Positions 57,048 through 64,000 of a stretch of DNA of 64,000 nt are shown here, piece by piece. Position 1 is the stretch's first letter. Each line of letters opens with the position of its first letter. This DNA comes from Actinophytocola sp050699935 (GTDB lineage: Bacteria > Actinomycetota > Actinomycetes > Mycobacteriales > Pseudonocardiaceae). Both the position numbers and the translations under genes were made by a program. The stretch lies in the NCBI RefSeq assembly GCF_050699935.1, contig NZ_JBOHGB010000012.1:22938-86937 (forward strand), in the 5' to 3' direction. The notes beneath the pieces were generated by a model. That model was not told the DNA's origin. It did no database searches and was given only the letters and a program-made list of their open reading frames with translations.

Positions 57048-57847
57048 CACATCTCCATCCCGCCGTCGCAGACCAGTACCTGGCCGGTGATGTAGTCGGC
57101 TTCGGGCCGGCACAGCAGGTACACCGCACCCGCGGCCTCCGCCACCGACGCCGCCCGCCCGAACGCGGTCCTCGCGAGCATCGCGTCGAGCACGTCCGGC
57201 GCGACGTTCGAGGCGTCGCTCAGCCGTGTGTCGACGATCCCGAACGCCACGGCGTTCACGTTGACGCGGTAGCGGCCCCACTCCCGGGCCAGCGCCTTCG
57301 TCAGCCCGATGAGCCCGGCCTTCGCCGCCGAGTAGCTCGTCTCGCCGGCCACCCCGTGCAGTGCCGCGACGGACGAGACGTTGACGACCTTGCGGTGCAC
57401 CGGCCGGCCCGCCGACCGCTCCGCCCTGGCGGCCTTCGCGATCAGCGGCTGTGCGGCGCGCAGCAGCCGGAACGGCGCGGCGAGGTGCACCTCGACGATG
57501 TCGTCCCAGTCGCGGTCGGTCAGCTTCTGGATCACCGCGTCCCGGGTGAACCCCGCGTTGTTGACCACGATGTCCAGCCCGCCGAAGGCGTCGGCGGCCG
57601 TGGCGACGAAGCGGTCCGCGAACCCGCGTCCGGTGATGTCGCCCGGGCAGCCGACAGCCGCGGCGCCCGCCTCCGCGATCTCGCGCACCGCCTCGTCGAG
57701 GACGTCGGCGTCGAGGTCGTTGAGGACCACCGCGGCGCCCGCGCCGGCGAGCGTGCGGGCGACCTCCCGCCCGATCCCGCGTCCCGCGCCGGACACGAGG
57801 GCGACCCTGCCCTCGAGCACCGGCGGCCGCGTTCCACGACCGGGCAC
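57047..57847 (-). CDS. SDR, FabG-like 3-oxoacyl reductase
   Basis: A 266-residue SDR close to the FabG type: VALVSGAGRGIGREVARTLA, VVNNAGFTRDAVIQKLTDRD, the Ser in VVNVSSVAALHG and Y-x3-K in SYSAAKAGLIGLTKALAREW, ending ADYITGQVLVCDGGMEM. FabG proteins reduce 3-ketoacyl thioesters with NADPH. The likely start is GTG 57847, two bases after the MaoC gene ends, without a good ribosome site, so it probably depends on upstream translation. Confidence 0.92.
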   Translation of the reverse strand: MPGRGTRPPVLEGRVALVSGAGRGIGREVARTLAGAGAAVVLNDLDADVLDEAVREIAEAGAAAVGCPGDITGRGFADRFVATAADAFGGLDIVVNNAGFTRDAVIQKLTDRDWDDIVEVHLAAPFRLLRAAQPLIAKAARAERSAGRPVHRKVVNVSSVAALHGVAGETSYSAAKAGLIGLTKALAREWGRYRVNVNAVAFGIVDTRLSDASNVAPDVLDAMLARTAFGRAASVAEAAGAVYLLCRPEADYITGQVLVCDGGMEM

Positions 57848-57849
57848 GG

Positions 57850-58317
57850 CTAGCGGAGGTAGAGGATCACGTTGCGCGCCACGCACACCGGGTCGGCCGA
57901 CCCGTCACGCTCCACCGTGGCCTCGAAGCTCGTCCGCACCCCGTCGTCGGTGGGCTTGGCCTCCGCGACGGCGATCGCGGCACGCACACGGGAGCCGACC
58001 GGCACGGGCTGGATGAAGCGGACGCGGTCGAAGCCGTAGTTGAGCCCCATCCGCAGCCCCTCCACCGCCACCACCTCGCTGATCATGGTCGGGATCAGGG
58101 CCAGCGTGAGCATGCCGTGGACGATCGTGCCGCCGTAGGGCCCCTCCGCCGCGCGGGCGGCGTCGACGTGGATCCACTGGTGGTCGTCGACGAGGTCGGC
58201 GAACGTATCCACAGTGGACTGGTTCAGCGGATGCCAGGACGAGTGGCCGAGCGTGGTCCCGACGGCGTCGACGAGGTCGTCCACCGACGAGAACGCGGCC
58301 ACCGGCGCGTCACTCAC
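57850..58317 (-). CDS. MaoC-type (R)-enoyl-CoA hydratase/dehydratase
   Basis: A 155-residue hotdog protein with the full MaoC active site: FADLVDDHQWIHVDAARAAE (Asp and His) followed by GTIVHGMLTLALIP. It hydrates or dehydrates (R)-3-hydroxyacyl thioesters. I start at GTG 58317, whose GTGAGTGA overlaps the cupin stop; GTG 58326 is possible too. Together with the ketosynthase and FabG-like gene it provides a condensation-reduction-dehydration cycle. Confidence 0.93.
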   Translation of the reverse strand: MSDAPVAAFSSVDDLVDAVGTTLGHSSWHPLNQSTVDTFADLVDDHQWIHVDAARAAEGPYGGTIVHGMLTLALIPTMISEVVAVEGLRMGLNYGFDRVRFIQPVPVGSRVRAAIAVAEAKPTDDGVRTSFEATVERDGSADPVCVARNVILYLR

Positions 58318-58840
58318 GGCGGGCACCCACCACGGCCACGACGAGCACGCACGGCTCGTCGGACCTGTTGCGCCACGCGTGCCTGGTTCCGTTCTGCACC
58401 AGCACGTCGCCCGCCTTCAGATGCACCTCGGCGCCGTCGTCCAGCTCGACGTGGACCTCGCCGGAGAGCACGAAGTCGACGTCTACCGTGTCGGAGGTGT
58501 GCATGCCCGGGTTGTCGGGCTCCATCACGTCGAGCAGCCCGGGGATCTCCCGCCGCACCTGGCTCGTCGCCGCCGCCGCGTCGAAGTCCTCCGGCAGCGT
58601 CGCACTCGCCGGCCCGAGCGTGAAGAAGCAGAAGCGGAACCCGCCCGGCGGCGGGAAGTACGTACGCGCGTCCGGCGACTCCCCGGTGGTGGGCAGCGCC
58701 GGCGTGACGTCCGAACCCCACACCGGCGCGTAGGCCGAACCCGGCATCAGCGGTATGTCGAACACGGCGCCCTCGCCGTCACTGAAGACGACGGACTTCC
58801 CGTCGCGCTCACCGGTGACGACGATCCGTGGATTGGTCAT
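58310..58840 (-). CDS. Cupin domain protein in the ketosynthase operon
   Basis: A 176-residue cupin: an N-terminal strand set (RIVVTGERDGKSVVFSDGEG) and a C-terminal cupin barrel with HTSDTVDVDFVLSGEVHVEL, KAGDVLVQNGTRHAWRN and VLVVAVVGARRE. The family (small-acid or sugar-acid cupins, homogentisate-dioxygenase-like fold) often isomerises or decarboxylates. GAGGAGG precedes ATG 58840. It is unusual inside a fatty-acid-like operon and could tailor the product. Confidence 0.85.
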   Translation of the reverse strand: MTNPRIVVTGERDGKSVVFSDGEGAVFDIPLMPGSAYAPVWGSDVTPALPTTGESPDARTYFPPPGGFRFCFFTLGPASATLPEDFDAAAATSQVRREIPGLLDVMEPDNPGMHTSDTVDVDFVLSGEVHVELDDGAEVHLKAGDVLVQNGTRHAWRNRSDEPCVLVVAVVGARRE

Positions 58841-58872
58841 GCCAACCTCCTCGTGGGTCGGAAAATCCGGTG

Positions 58873-60138
58873 TCACGGCCTCCGGACGACGACGGACGTG
58901 TCCTGGCCGCCGAACCCGAACGCGTTGACCTGTACGACATCCACGTCGAGCGCGGCGGGTTCGCCCACCACGACGTCGAACTCCACCGCCGGGTCCACGT
59001 CCTTGGTGCCCGCGACGTTCGGGAACGAGCCGTGCCGCATGGCGTGGCCCGCCGCCACGATGCCCATCGCGCCCGACGAGGCACCCGTGTGGCCGGTGTG
59101 GCCCTTGATCGAGGTGACCGGCAACGGCGTCGCCCGGCCCTCGTACACGCCGTTGATCGCCTTGATCTCGGCCGCGTCGCCCTTCGGGGTCGCGGTGGCG
59201 TGCGCGATGAGCGCGCTGACCTCGCCCGGAGCCACGCCGGCGTCGTCGAGGGCCAGCCGCATCGCGCGTGCCTCCCACTCGCCGTCCGGGCTCGGCGACG
59301 AGGGATGGTGGCCGTCGGCGAGGGTGGCGAACCCCGCCACCTCGACCAGGACCCGGGCGCCGCGCGCGTGCGCGTGCTCGGCGGACTCCAGCACCAGCGC
59401 CGCCGATCCGTCGCCGGTGACGATGCCGGAGCGGTGCACGTCGAACGGCAGGCTCGCGCGGGCCGGGTCACGTTCGCCGGTGGTCATCCCGTAGCTGGCC
59501 TGCCCGATGTACATCGCCGGCACGAAGTCGCCGTCCGCCTCGCCGCTGGCCAGCGGGAACCCGCCCTCGGTGCCGCCCACGAGCGCGACGTCGACCTGGC
59601 CCGACCGGATCAGCGTGCGGGCCAGCCCGACCGCGTCCAGCGAGGAGGCGCACGCCGTGCAGACGGTCAGCTGCGGCCCGTGCAGCCCCCACCGCATGGC
59701 GATCTGCGCGGCCGCCATGTTCGGGAAGATCTGGATCATCGTCTTGCGCTCGACCGTGCCCGGCCCACCGGTCTCGTACTGGTGCTGTGCCTTGAGCAGC
59801 GCCCGGGCGCCACCGATGCTCGTGCCGTGCACGACGGCGGTGCGCAGGGGATCGAGGGTCTCCAGCCCCGCGTCGGCCACCGCCTCCACCGTGGCCGCCA
59901 GCGCGAACTGGGCGAACAGGTCGGTGCCGGCTTCCACCTTCTCGTCCATCCAGTCCCGCGGCTCGAAGTCGTGCACCACCGCCCACCAGGCGAACGGGTT
60001 GTCGTCCCGGGTCGTCACCCACGGCGCCTCGCCGATCGCGATCGTGTTCGACCACAGGCCGTCGATCAGCGGAGCTGCCCCGACGCCGAGCGGGGACACC
60101 ACGCCCTGTCCGGTGACCACCACGTCCACGCCGCTCAT
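58873..60138 (-). CDS. Beta-ketoacyl synthase (FabF/KAS II type)
   Basis: A 421-residue ketosynthase. The nucleophile is in LTVCTACASSLDAVGLA, the two histidines lie in ALIAHATATPKGDAAE and SIKGHTGHTGASSGAM, and the end is NAFGFGGQDTSVVV. Such enzymes condense an acyl thioester with a malonyl thioester. No acyl carrier protein gene is seen nearby. The ATG overlaps the ligase stop (ATGA at 60135-60138), so they are coupled. The N-terminal half has an unusual insert (WDARR-free, PWVTTRDDNPFAWWAVVHDF) that may reflect a special substrate. Confidence 0.94.
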   Translation of the reverse strand: MSGVDVVVTGQGVVSPLGVGAAPLIDGLWSNTIAIGEAPWVTTRDDNPFAWWAVVHDFEPRDWMDEKVEAGTDLFAQFALAATVEAVADAGLETLDPLRTAVVHGTSIGGARALLKAQHQYETGGPGTVERKTMIQIFPNMAAAQIAMRWGLHGPQLTVCTACASSLDAVGLARTLIRSGQVDVALVGGTEGGFPLASGEADGDFVPAMYIGQASYGMTTGERDPARASLPFDVHRSGIVTGDGSAALVLESAEHAHARGARVLVEVAGFATLADGHHPSSPSPDGEWEARAMRLALDDAGVAPGEVSALIAHATATPKGDAAEIKAINGVYEGRATPLPVTSIKGHTGHTGASSGAMGIVAAGHAMRHGSFPNVAGTKDVDPAVEFDVVVGEPAALDVDVVQVNAFGFGGQDTSVVVRRP

Positions 60139-61634
60139 CGGGGTGCCACCGGTTGCTCGCGGAGCAGGAACTTCTGCACCTTGCCCATCGAGTTGCGGGG
60201 CAACGCGTCGACGAACTCGAAGCACTTGGGGATCTTGTAGGCGGCGAGCCGCTCCCGGCAGTGCGCGCGCAGCACGTCCTCGTCCACCTCGTCGGCCCCC
60301 TCGCCACGCACGACGACGGCGGTCACCGCCTCGCCCCAGCGCTCGTCCGGTCGCCCGACGACCGCCGCCTCGCGAATCCCGGGGTGCGCGGTGATCGCGC
60401 GCTCCACCTCGCCCGACGCCACGTTCTCGCCGCCGGTCACGATGATGTCCTTCTTGCGGTCGACGACGAGCAGCCGTCCGTCCGGGGTGAACCGGCCGAT
60501 GTCGCCGGAGAGCAGGTACTGCCCGTCCGCCGAGGTCTCCAGCGGGCTCTTCGGGTTCACGTACCCGCGGAACGGCGACACGTTGCACACCCCGATCTCG
60601 CCGGTCTCCCCCGGCTCGCACCGGCTGCCGTCGTCGGCGAACAGGGCGACGTCGGCGCCGACCATGGGCCGGCCGACGCACTGCGGGACGACCGCGCCGC
60701 GCTGCTTGGTGTCGTGGGTGACCCAGCCGCCCTCGCTCCAGCCGTACCCCTCGGTGATCGCCGCGTTGGGGAAGGCGTCGAACGCGGCGTCGAGCTGGAC
60801 GGGGTCGACCGCGGCGCCGGAGGAGAGCAGGCGGCGCAGGGCCGTCATCGGGCCCAGGCCCGACTCGTGCCAGGTGCGCAGGATCTGGGTGAGCATGGAG
60901 GGAACCAGGAACACGAACGAGCAGCGCCGGGCGAGCTCGTCCCACGCGACCGCGGCGTCGAACGAGGTGAGGACCCGGTTCGTCGCCCCCAGCGCCAGCG
61001 CGAGGATCGACAGCCCGCCGTAGGAGTTGTGGAACATCGGGCCCGCGGTCAGCAGCGTGCTGTCCGGGGTGAGTCCGAAGTGGATGGCCCAGCGCAGGTA
61101 CTGGACGTACATGCCCTCGCCGTCGTACACCGCACCCTTGGGGAAGCCCGTCGTGCCGGACGTGTAGCCGATGATGAACGGGTCCGCCGGGTCGCTCGGG
61201 TCGAAGCTCTCCCACGGCGCCGCGCCCGTGCCGAGGTCGGCCGTGGAGACCATGACCGGCTGGCGGGCCGGCGCGAGCGCGGCGGTCAGCTCGGTGAACT
61301 CGGGGCCGTGGAGCAGCAGCCCGGCCGAGGAGTCGTCCAGGATGTAGTCGACCTCGTTCGCGGTCAGCACGTTGTTGACCGGGAGCGCCGGCACGCCCGC
61401 GAGCTGGCAGGCGAGGAACGCCAGCACCGCGTCCGCGCCGTTGCGTTGCAGGATCGCGACCGGTGAGCCGTCGCCGTGCTCCCTCATGGCGGTGGCGAGT
61501 TCCAGTGTGCGCTGGAGCGCGCCGGCGTAGGTCAGCTCCGGACCGTTCACCACCTGTATCGCGGGCCGCTCGGGGAACGACGCCGCGTTGAACCGCAGCT
61601 GCTCCACCAGAGTGTGCGCCAACATCGCTTTCAC
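60135..61634 (-). CDS. AMP-dependent acyl-CoA/ACP ligase
   Basis: A 499-residue ANL ligase: GYTSGTTGFPKGAVYDGEGM, GPMFHNSYGGLSILAL, YGWSEGGWVTHDTKQRG, SGDIGRFTPDGRLLVVDRKK, DIIVTGGENVASGEVE and the lysine in LPRNSMGKVQKFLL. It activates the starter or substrate acid of the operon. I prefer GTG 61634 (AAGG five bases upstream); ATG 61625 is an alternative. It is between the carboxylase and the ketosynthase, overlapping the latter. Confidence 0.93.
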   Translation of the reverse strand: MKAMLAHTLVEQLRFNAASFPERPAIQVVNGPELTYAGALQRTLELATAMREHGDGSPVAILQRNGADAVLAFLACQLAGVPALPVNNVLTANEVDYILDDSSAGLLLHGPEFTELTAALAPARQPVMVSTADLGTGAAPWESFDPSDPADPFIIGYTSGTTGFPKGAVYDGEGMYVQYLRWAIHFGLTPDSTLLTAGPMFHNSYGGLSILALALGATNRVLTSFDAAVAWDELARRCSFVFLVPSMLTQILRTWHESGLGPMTALRRLLSSGAAVDPVQLDAAFDAFPNAAITEGYGWSEGGWVTHDTKQRGAVVPQCVGRPMVGADVALFADDGSRCEPGETGEIGVCNVSPFRGYVNPKSPLETSADGQYLLSGDIGRFTPDGRLLVVDRKKDIIVTGGENVASGEVERAITAHPGIREAAVVGRPDERWGEAVTAVVVRGEGADEVDEDVLRAHCRERLAAYKIPKCFEFVDALPRNSMGKVQKFLLREQPVAPR

Positions 61635-61651
61635 ACCTGCCTTCCTGGTCC

Positions 61652-64000
61652 TCACGCCGCCGTCCGGGCCGCGAGGAACGCGATGATCTCGGGACGTAGG
61701 GCGCCGGCCGGGACCACGCGGTCCACCGACCCCACCCGCCGCGCACGCTCGATGTCGTGCACCGTGTCGAACTCGTGGGCGAGCGCGTTGCGCGCCTCGC
61801 CGCGCACCGTCTCGGCGACCGAGCCGCGCTCGGCGAGGTCGGCACCGGTGACGCGCGGGTCGGCGGCCACCCGCCGCTCGACGTCCCGCGCGAACACCAC
61901 GGCCGCGGCCGCCGAGCCGCCGATCACCGATGCGCGGGCGCCTGCCACGGCGATCACCTCGAGCTCGTCGTTGAGCCGCTTGGAGAACACGACGAAGGCG
62001 CCGCCGTGGTACCGGGACACGACGCAGAAGAGCATCGGGCCGGCGAAGTTCACCACCGCCCGGCCGATCTCGGCGCCGTACTCCAGCTGGAGCTCGCGCA
62101 GCGACTCCGGCGAGCCGTCGAAGCCCGCGAGGTTCGCGAGGATCACCACGGGGCGCCGGCCGGACGCCGCGTTGAGGGCCCGGGCGACCTTCTTCGCCGA
62201 GCGCGGGAACAGCGTCGCCGCGCTCCACGACTGCGGGCCGTCCGCGGGCGGGATCCCCTCCCGGTGCAGCGGGCGGGACTCGATGCCGACGAGGGTGGTC
62301 GCGATCCCGCCGACGTGTGCCTCCCAGACGATCGCCGGCTCGGCCCCGGCCATGGCGCCCCAGCGCTCGAGCGGCTCCCGGTCGGCGTCGGTGACGGCAC
62401 GCATCAGCGTGCGCATGTCGAAGGGCCGCTTGCGTTCGGGGTTGTGCACCGGCGAGAAGATGTCGCCCACCGTGGTGAGGTCGCAGCCCGGCACGGCCGG
62501 GTGCGGGCTCGCGCAGACGTCCCGGTCGGCGGGGTCCGTCGTCGGGAGCCGCCGGGGGAACCGGTCGCCCGGCGCGACATAGCTGCGCTCGTAGTAGTCG
62601 AACAGCAGCTGGCAGGCGCCCTCGACGGTCGGCGCCCACAGCTGCGCCTGGCCGTTCGGCCCCATGATCCGGTCGAAGCCGCCGATGCCGATGTTGTCGT
62701 CGGCGGACACGCTGCCGGCGAAGTCGAGCGCCTCCTTGCCGGTGAGCACCATCGAGCTGGCCGGCGTCATGATCAGCACGCCCCTCGTGTGCATCAGCAT
62801 CGTGGCCTCGGCGTTGAAGTACGGCTGCGCGCCGACGTTGACCCCGGCGACGACGACGTTGATCTCGCCGCCGCGCTGGGTGAACCGCACGATCCGCCGC
62901 AACGCGTACGCCACCCAGTCGAGGTTCTCCGTGCCGCTGTCCATCGCGATGCGCGCGCCCGCCGACACGCTGAACCACTCGACCGGGACCCCGAGCCGCT
63001 CGGCCAGGTCGAGCGCGGCCTCGATGCGCCGGCACTCCGGCTCGGCGAGCGCCCCGAGCCCGCGGGCGGGGTCGCTGAGGAGCACGACCCTCGCCATGCC
63101 CTCGGGATGCGCGGGCGTGGTGTTCTCGATGACGCCGACGACGACGCCCGCGGTGTTGCCACCCGCCGCGCGGTGGACCTCGACGAGCGAGCCGTCCGGG
63201 GCGAGGTCGTGCTCGCGGAAGTGTCCGGGCGGGAAGTCCGAGGAGGACGCGTCCCGCGAGGTCATCAGGTCGACGATCTCGTACGGGTCCCGCAGGCCGC
63301 GGCGGTGCAGGCGCAGCAGCCGCTGCTGGCGCGGGGAGCGGGTGCGCAGCGGGCGCGGCGACAGGGCGGTCTCCCCGAGGCGCATGCCCGCCTCGCTCGG
63401 CGCGGAGAGGTGCACGACGCGGTCGCGCGGCCCGCCGACGCCCGGCACCCGCGCGCGGAGCACGACGGTTGCGATGCCGAGGTCGCGCGCGGCCGGGGCG
63501 AGCCGGCGTGCCATGCCCCGCAGCCCGTCCAGCCGGACCGTCCACAGTGGCCGTACGTAGACCACGACGCGGTTGAGCAGCGGCCGCTCGCGCAGCGGCA
63601 CGGCCGCCCGCTGGTCGCGGATCATGGCGAACGCCTCGAGCAGGGTCTCGGCCAGCTCGGCGGGCGCCGGTGCCGCGGCGTCGGCCAGCTCGGCGATGCC
63701 GGCCAGGACGACGAGCCGGTGGTCGTCCGGGTTGTCCCGTCCGGTCACCTCCAGCAGGTGCACGTCGCCGTTCGACGTCCGGTGCTCGACGTGGAAGTCG
63801 CGCAGGCGCCACAGCTCGATGCGCTCCGCGGTCTCCGGGTGCAGTGCCGAGCGGACCGGCTCGCCCGCCGCGACCGTGACGAACCCGCCGGGAGCACCGG
63901 CCGTGATCCGGGTCAGCCCGGGATGCGCGGCCGCGATGGCCGCCAGCCGGTCCGCGCCGTGCGTGCCACCGACGATCTCGAGCCGGCCGCGGCCGTCGAG
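61652..64000 (-). CDS. Acetyl/acyl-CoA carboxylase, carboxyltransferase part of a large multidomain chain (cut by window edge)
   Basis: The 782 visible codons run off the right edge. The first 100 residues (ETAERIELWRLRDFHVEHRT) resemble the central region of single-chain, eukaryote-type acetyl-CoA carboxylases; then comes a carboxyltransferase with GARIAMDSGTENLDWVAYAL, AEATMLMHTRGVLIMTPASS, MVLTGKEALDFAGSVSADDN and VVILANLAGFDGSPESLREL, and FSKRLNDELEVIAVAGARAS. It carboxylates an acyl-CoA, making the extender for the ketosynthase downstream. The biotin carboxylase and biotin carrier parts should lie to the right of the window. It is the most upstream visible gene of the operon. Confidence 0.9.
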   Translation of the reverse strand, partial: LDGRGRLEIVGGTHGADRLAAIAAAHPGLTRITAGAPGGFVTVAAGEPVRSALHPETAERIELWRLRDFHVEHRTSNGDVHLLEVTGRDNPDDHRLVVLAGIAELADAAAPAPAELAETLLEAFAMIRDQRAAVPLRERPLLNRVVVYVRPLWTVRLDGLRGMARRLAPAARDLGIATVVLRARVPGVGGPRDRVVHLSAPSEAGMRLGETALSPRPLRTRSPRQQRLLRLHRRGLRDPYEIVDLMTSRDASSSDFPPGHFREHDLAPDGSLVEVHRAAGGNTAGVVVGVIENTTPAHPEGMARVVLLSDPARGLGALAEPECRRIEAALDLAERLGVPVEWFSVSAGARIAMDSGTENLDWVAYALRRIVRFTQRGGEINVVVAGVNVGAQPYFNAEATMLMHTRGVLIMTPASSMVLTGKEALDFAGSVSADDNIGIGGFDRIMGPNGQAQLWAPTVEGACQLLFDYYERSYVAPGDRFPRRLPTTDPADRDVCASPHPAVPGCDLTTVGDIFSPVHNPERKRPFDMRTLMRAVTDADREPLERWGAMAGAEPAIVWEAHVGGIATTLVGIESRPLHREGIPPADGPQSWSAATLFPRSAKKVARALNAASGRRPVVILANLAGFDGSPESLRELQLEYGAEIGRAVVNFAGPMLFCVVSRYHGGAFVVFSKRLNDELEVIAVAGARASVIGGSAAAAVVFARDVERRVAADPRVTGADLAERGSVAETVRGEARNALAHEFDTVHDIERARRVGSVDRVVPAGALRPEIIAFLAARTAA

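Noticed and set aside
1..64000. tRNA, rRNA, insertion sequence, integrase or attachment sites
   Set aside because: Looked for cloverleaf ends, transposase motifs and flanking repeats on both strands; none was convincing.

Overview
The window is high-GC DNA (about 70% by eye) with many GTG starts, translationally coupled ATGA/GTGA overlaps, a direct-repeat PHO box, mycoredoxin-type arsenate reductases and ESX-like small proteins. This points to an actinomycete, most likely of the Pseudonocardiaceae type (Pseudonocardia/Amycolatopsis-like). That placement is inference; no marker gene is present.

Region 1 (1-13.7 kb) is a catabolic island. A minus-strand operon encodes two NMT1/THI5-type binding lipoproteins, an ABC permease and ATPase, a cyclase-family hydrolase, a UGSC-like fusion protein and an Old Yellow Enzyme (cut by the left edge). 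It is preceded by a second, large FMN/FAD/Fe-S Old Yellow Enzyme. A divergent plus-strand run encodes an XRE-cupin regulator (probable CTG start), an ADP-forming acyl-CoA synthetase, a double-hotdog dehydratase-like protein and a small dimeric-barrel protein. Region 2 (13.7-22 kb) is a phosphate/arsenic island: pstSCAB under a three-unit PHO box, a response regulator with a degenerate receiver, arsR, an aquaglyceroporin, a second arsR and two arsC genes. Region 3 (22-28.5 kb) holds an EI24 membrane protein, the wreck of a P-type ATPase, an amidohydrolase, a crotonase and an unusual CoA-transferase.

Region 4 (28.5-44.4 kb) is the most interesting part. It encodes a TRAP transporter (DctP/Q/M), an acyl-CoA ligase, a TetR regulator, a cupin, a ThDP enzyme, and then a long operon. 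The first gene of that operon is a UGSC-family selenoprotein: an in-frame TGA sits in a U-G-S-C motif and a perfect 9-bp hairpin begins ten bases after it. Its partner gene is homologous to the C-terminal half of the fusion protein in region 1, so the fusion links the two families physically. Thiolase-like and DUF35 proteins, two double-hotdog proteins, a CoA-transferase and a crotonase follow. Near-identical 18-bp palindromes lie at the TRAP promoter, the selenoprotein promoter and in front of the TetR gene, so the TetR protein probably controls all three. I infer that regions 1 and 4 are two parallel modules. Each takes up a carboxylate-like compound, activates it as a CoA thioester, and processes it with a UGSC/partner pair plus double-hotdog proteins. 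The substrate is unknown.

Region 5 (44.4-53.8 kb) mixes a membrane protein, a methyltransferase, a leaderless ArsR-ArsC fusion, a glyoxalase-fold protein, a decayed regulator, a dienelactone-hydrolase-like protein, and an acyl-CoA dehydrogenase/TetR/acyl-CoA ligase set sharing GCTAA-N6-TTAGC operators. Region 6 (53.8-64 kb) has a type VII secretion-like trio. It is followed by a minus-strand operon with an acyl-CoA carboxylase (cut by the right edge), an acyl-CoA ligase, a ketosynthase, a cupin, a MaoC dehydratase and two SDRs, resembling a small dedicated acyl-chain assembly or processing pathway. No tRNA, rRNA, CRISPR array or insertion sequence was seen.
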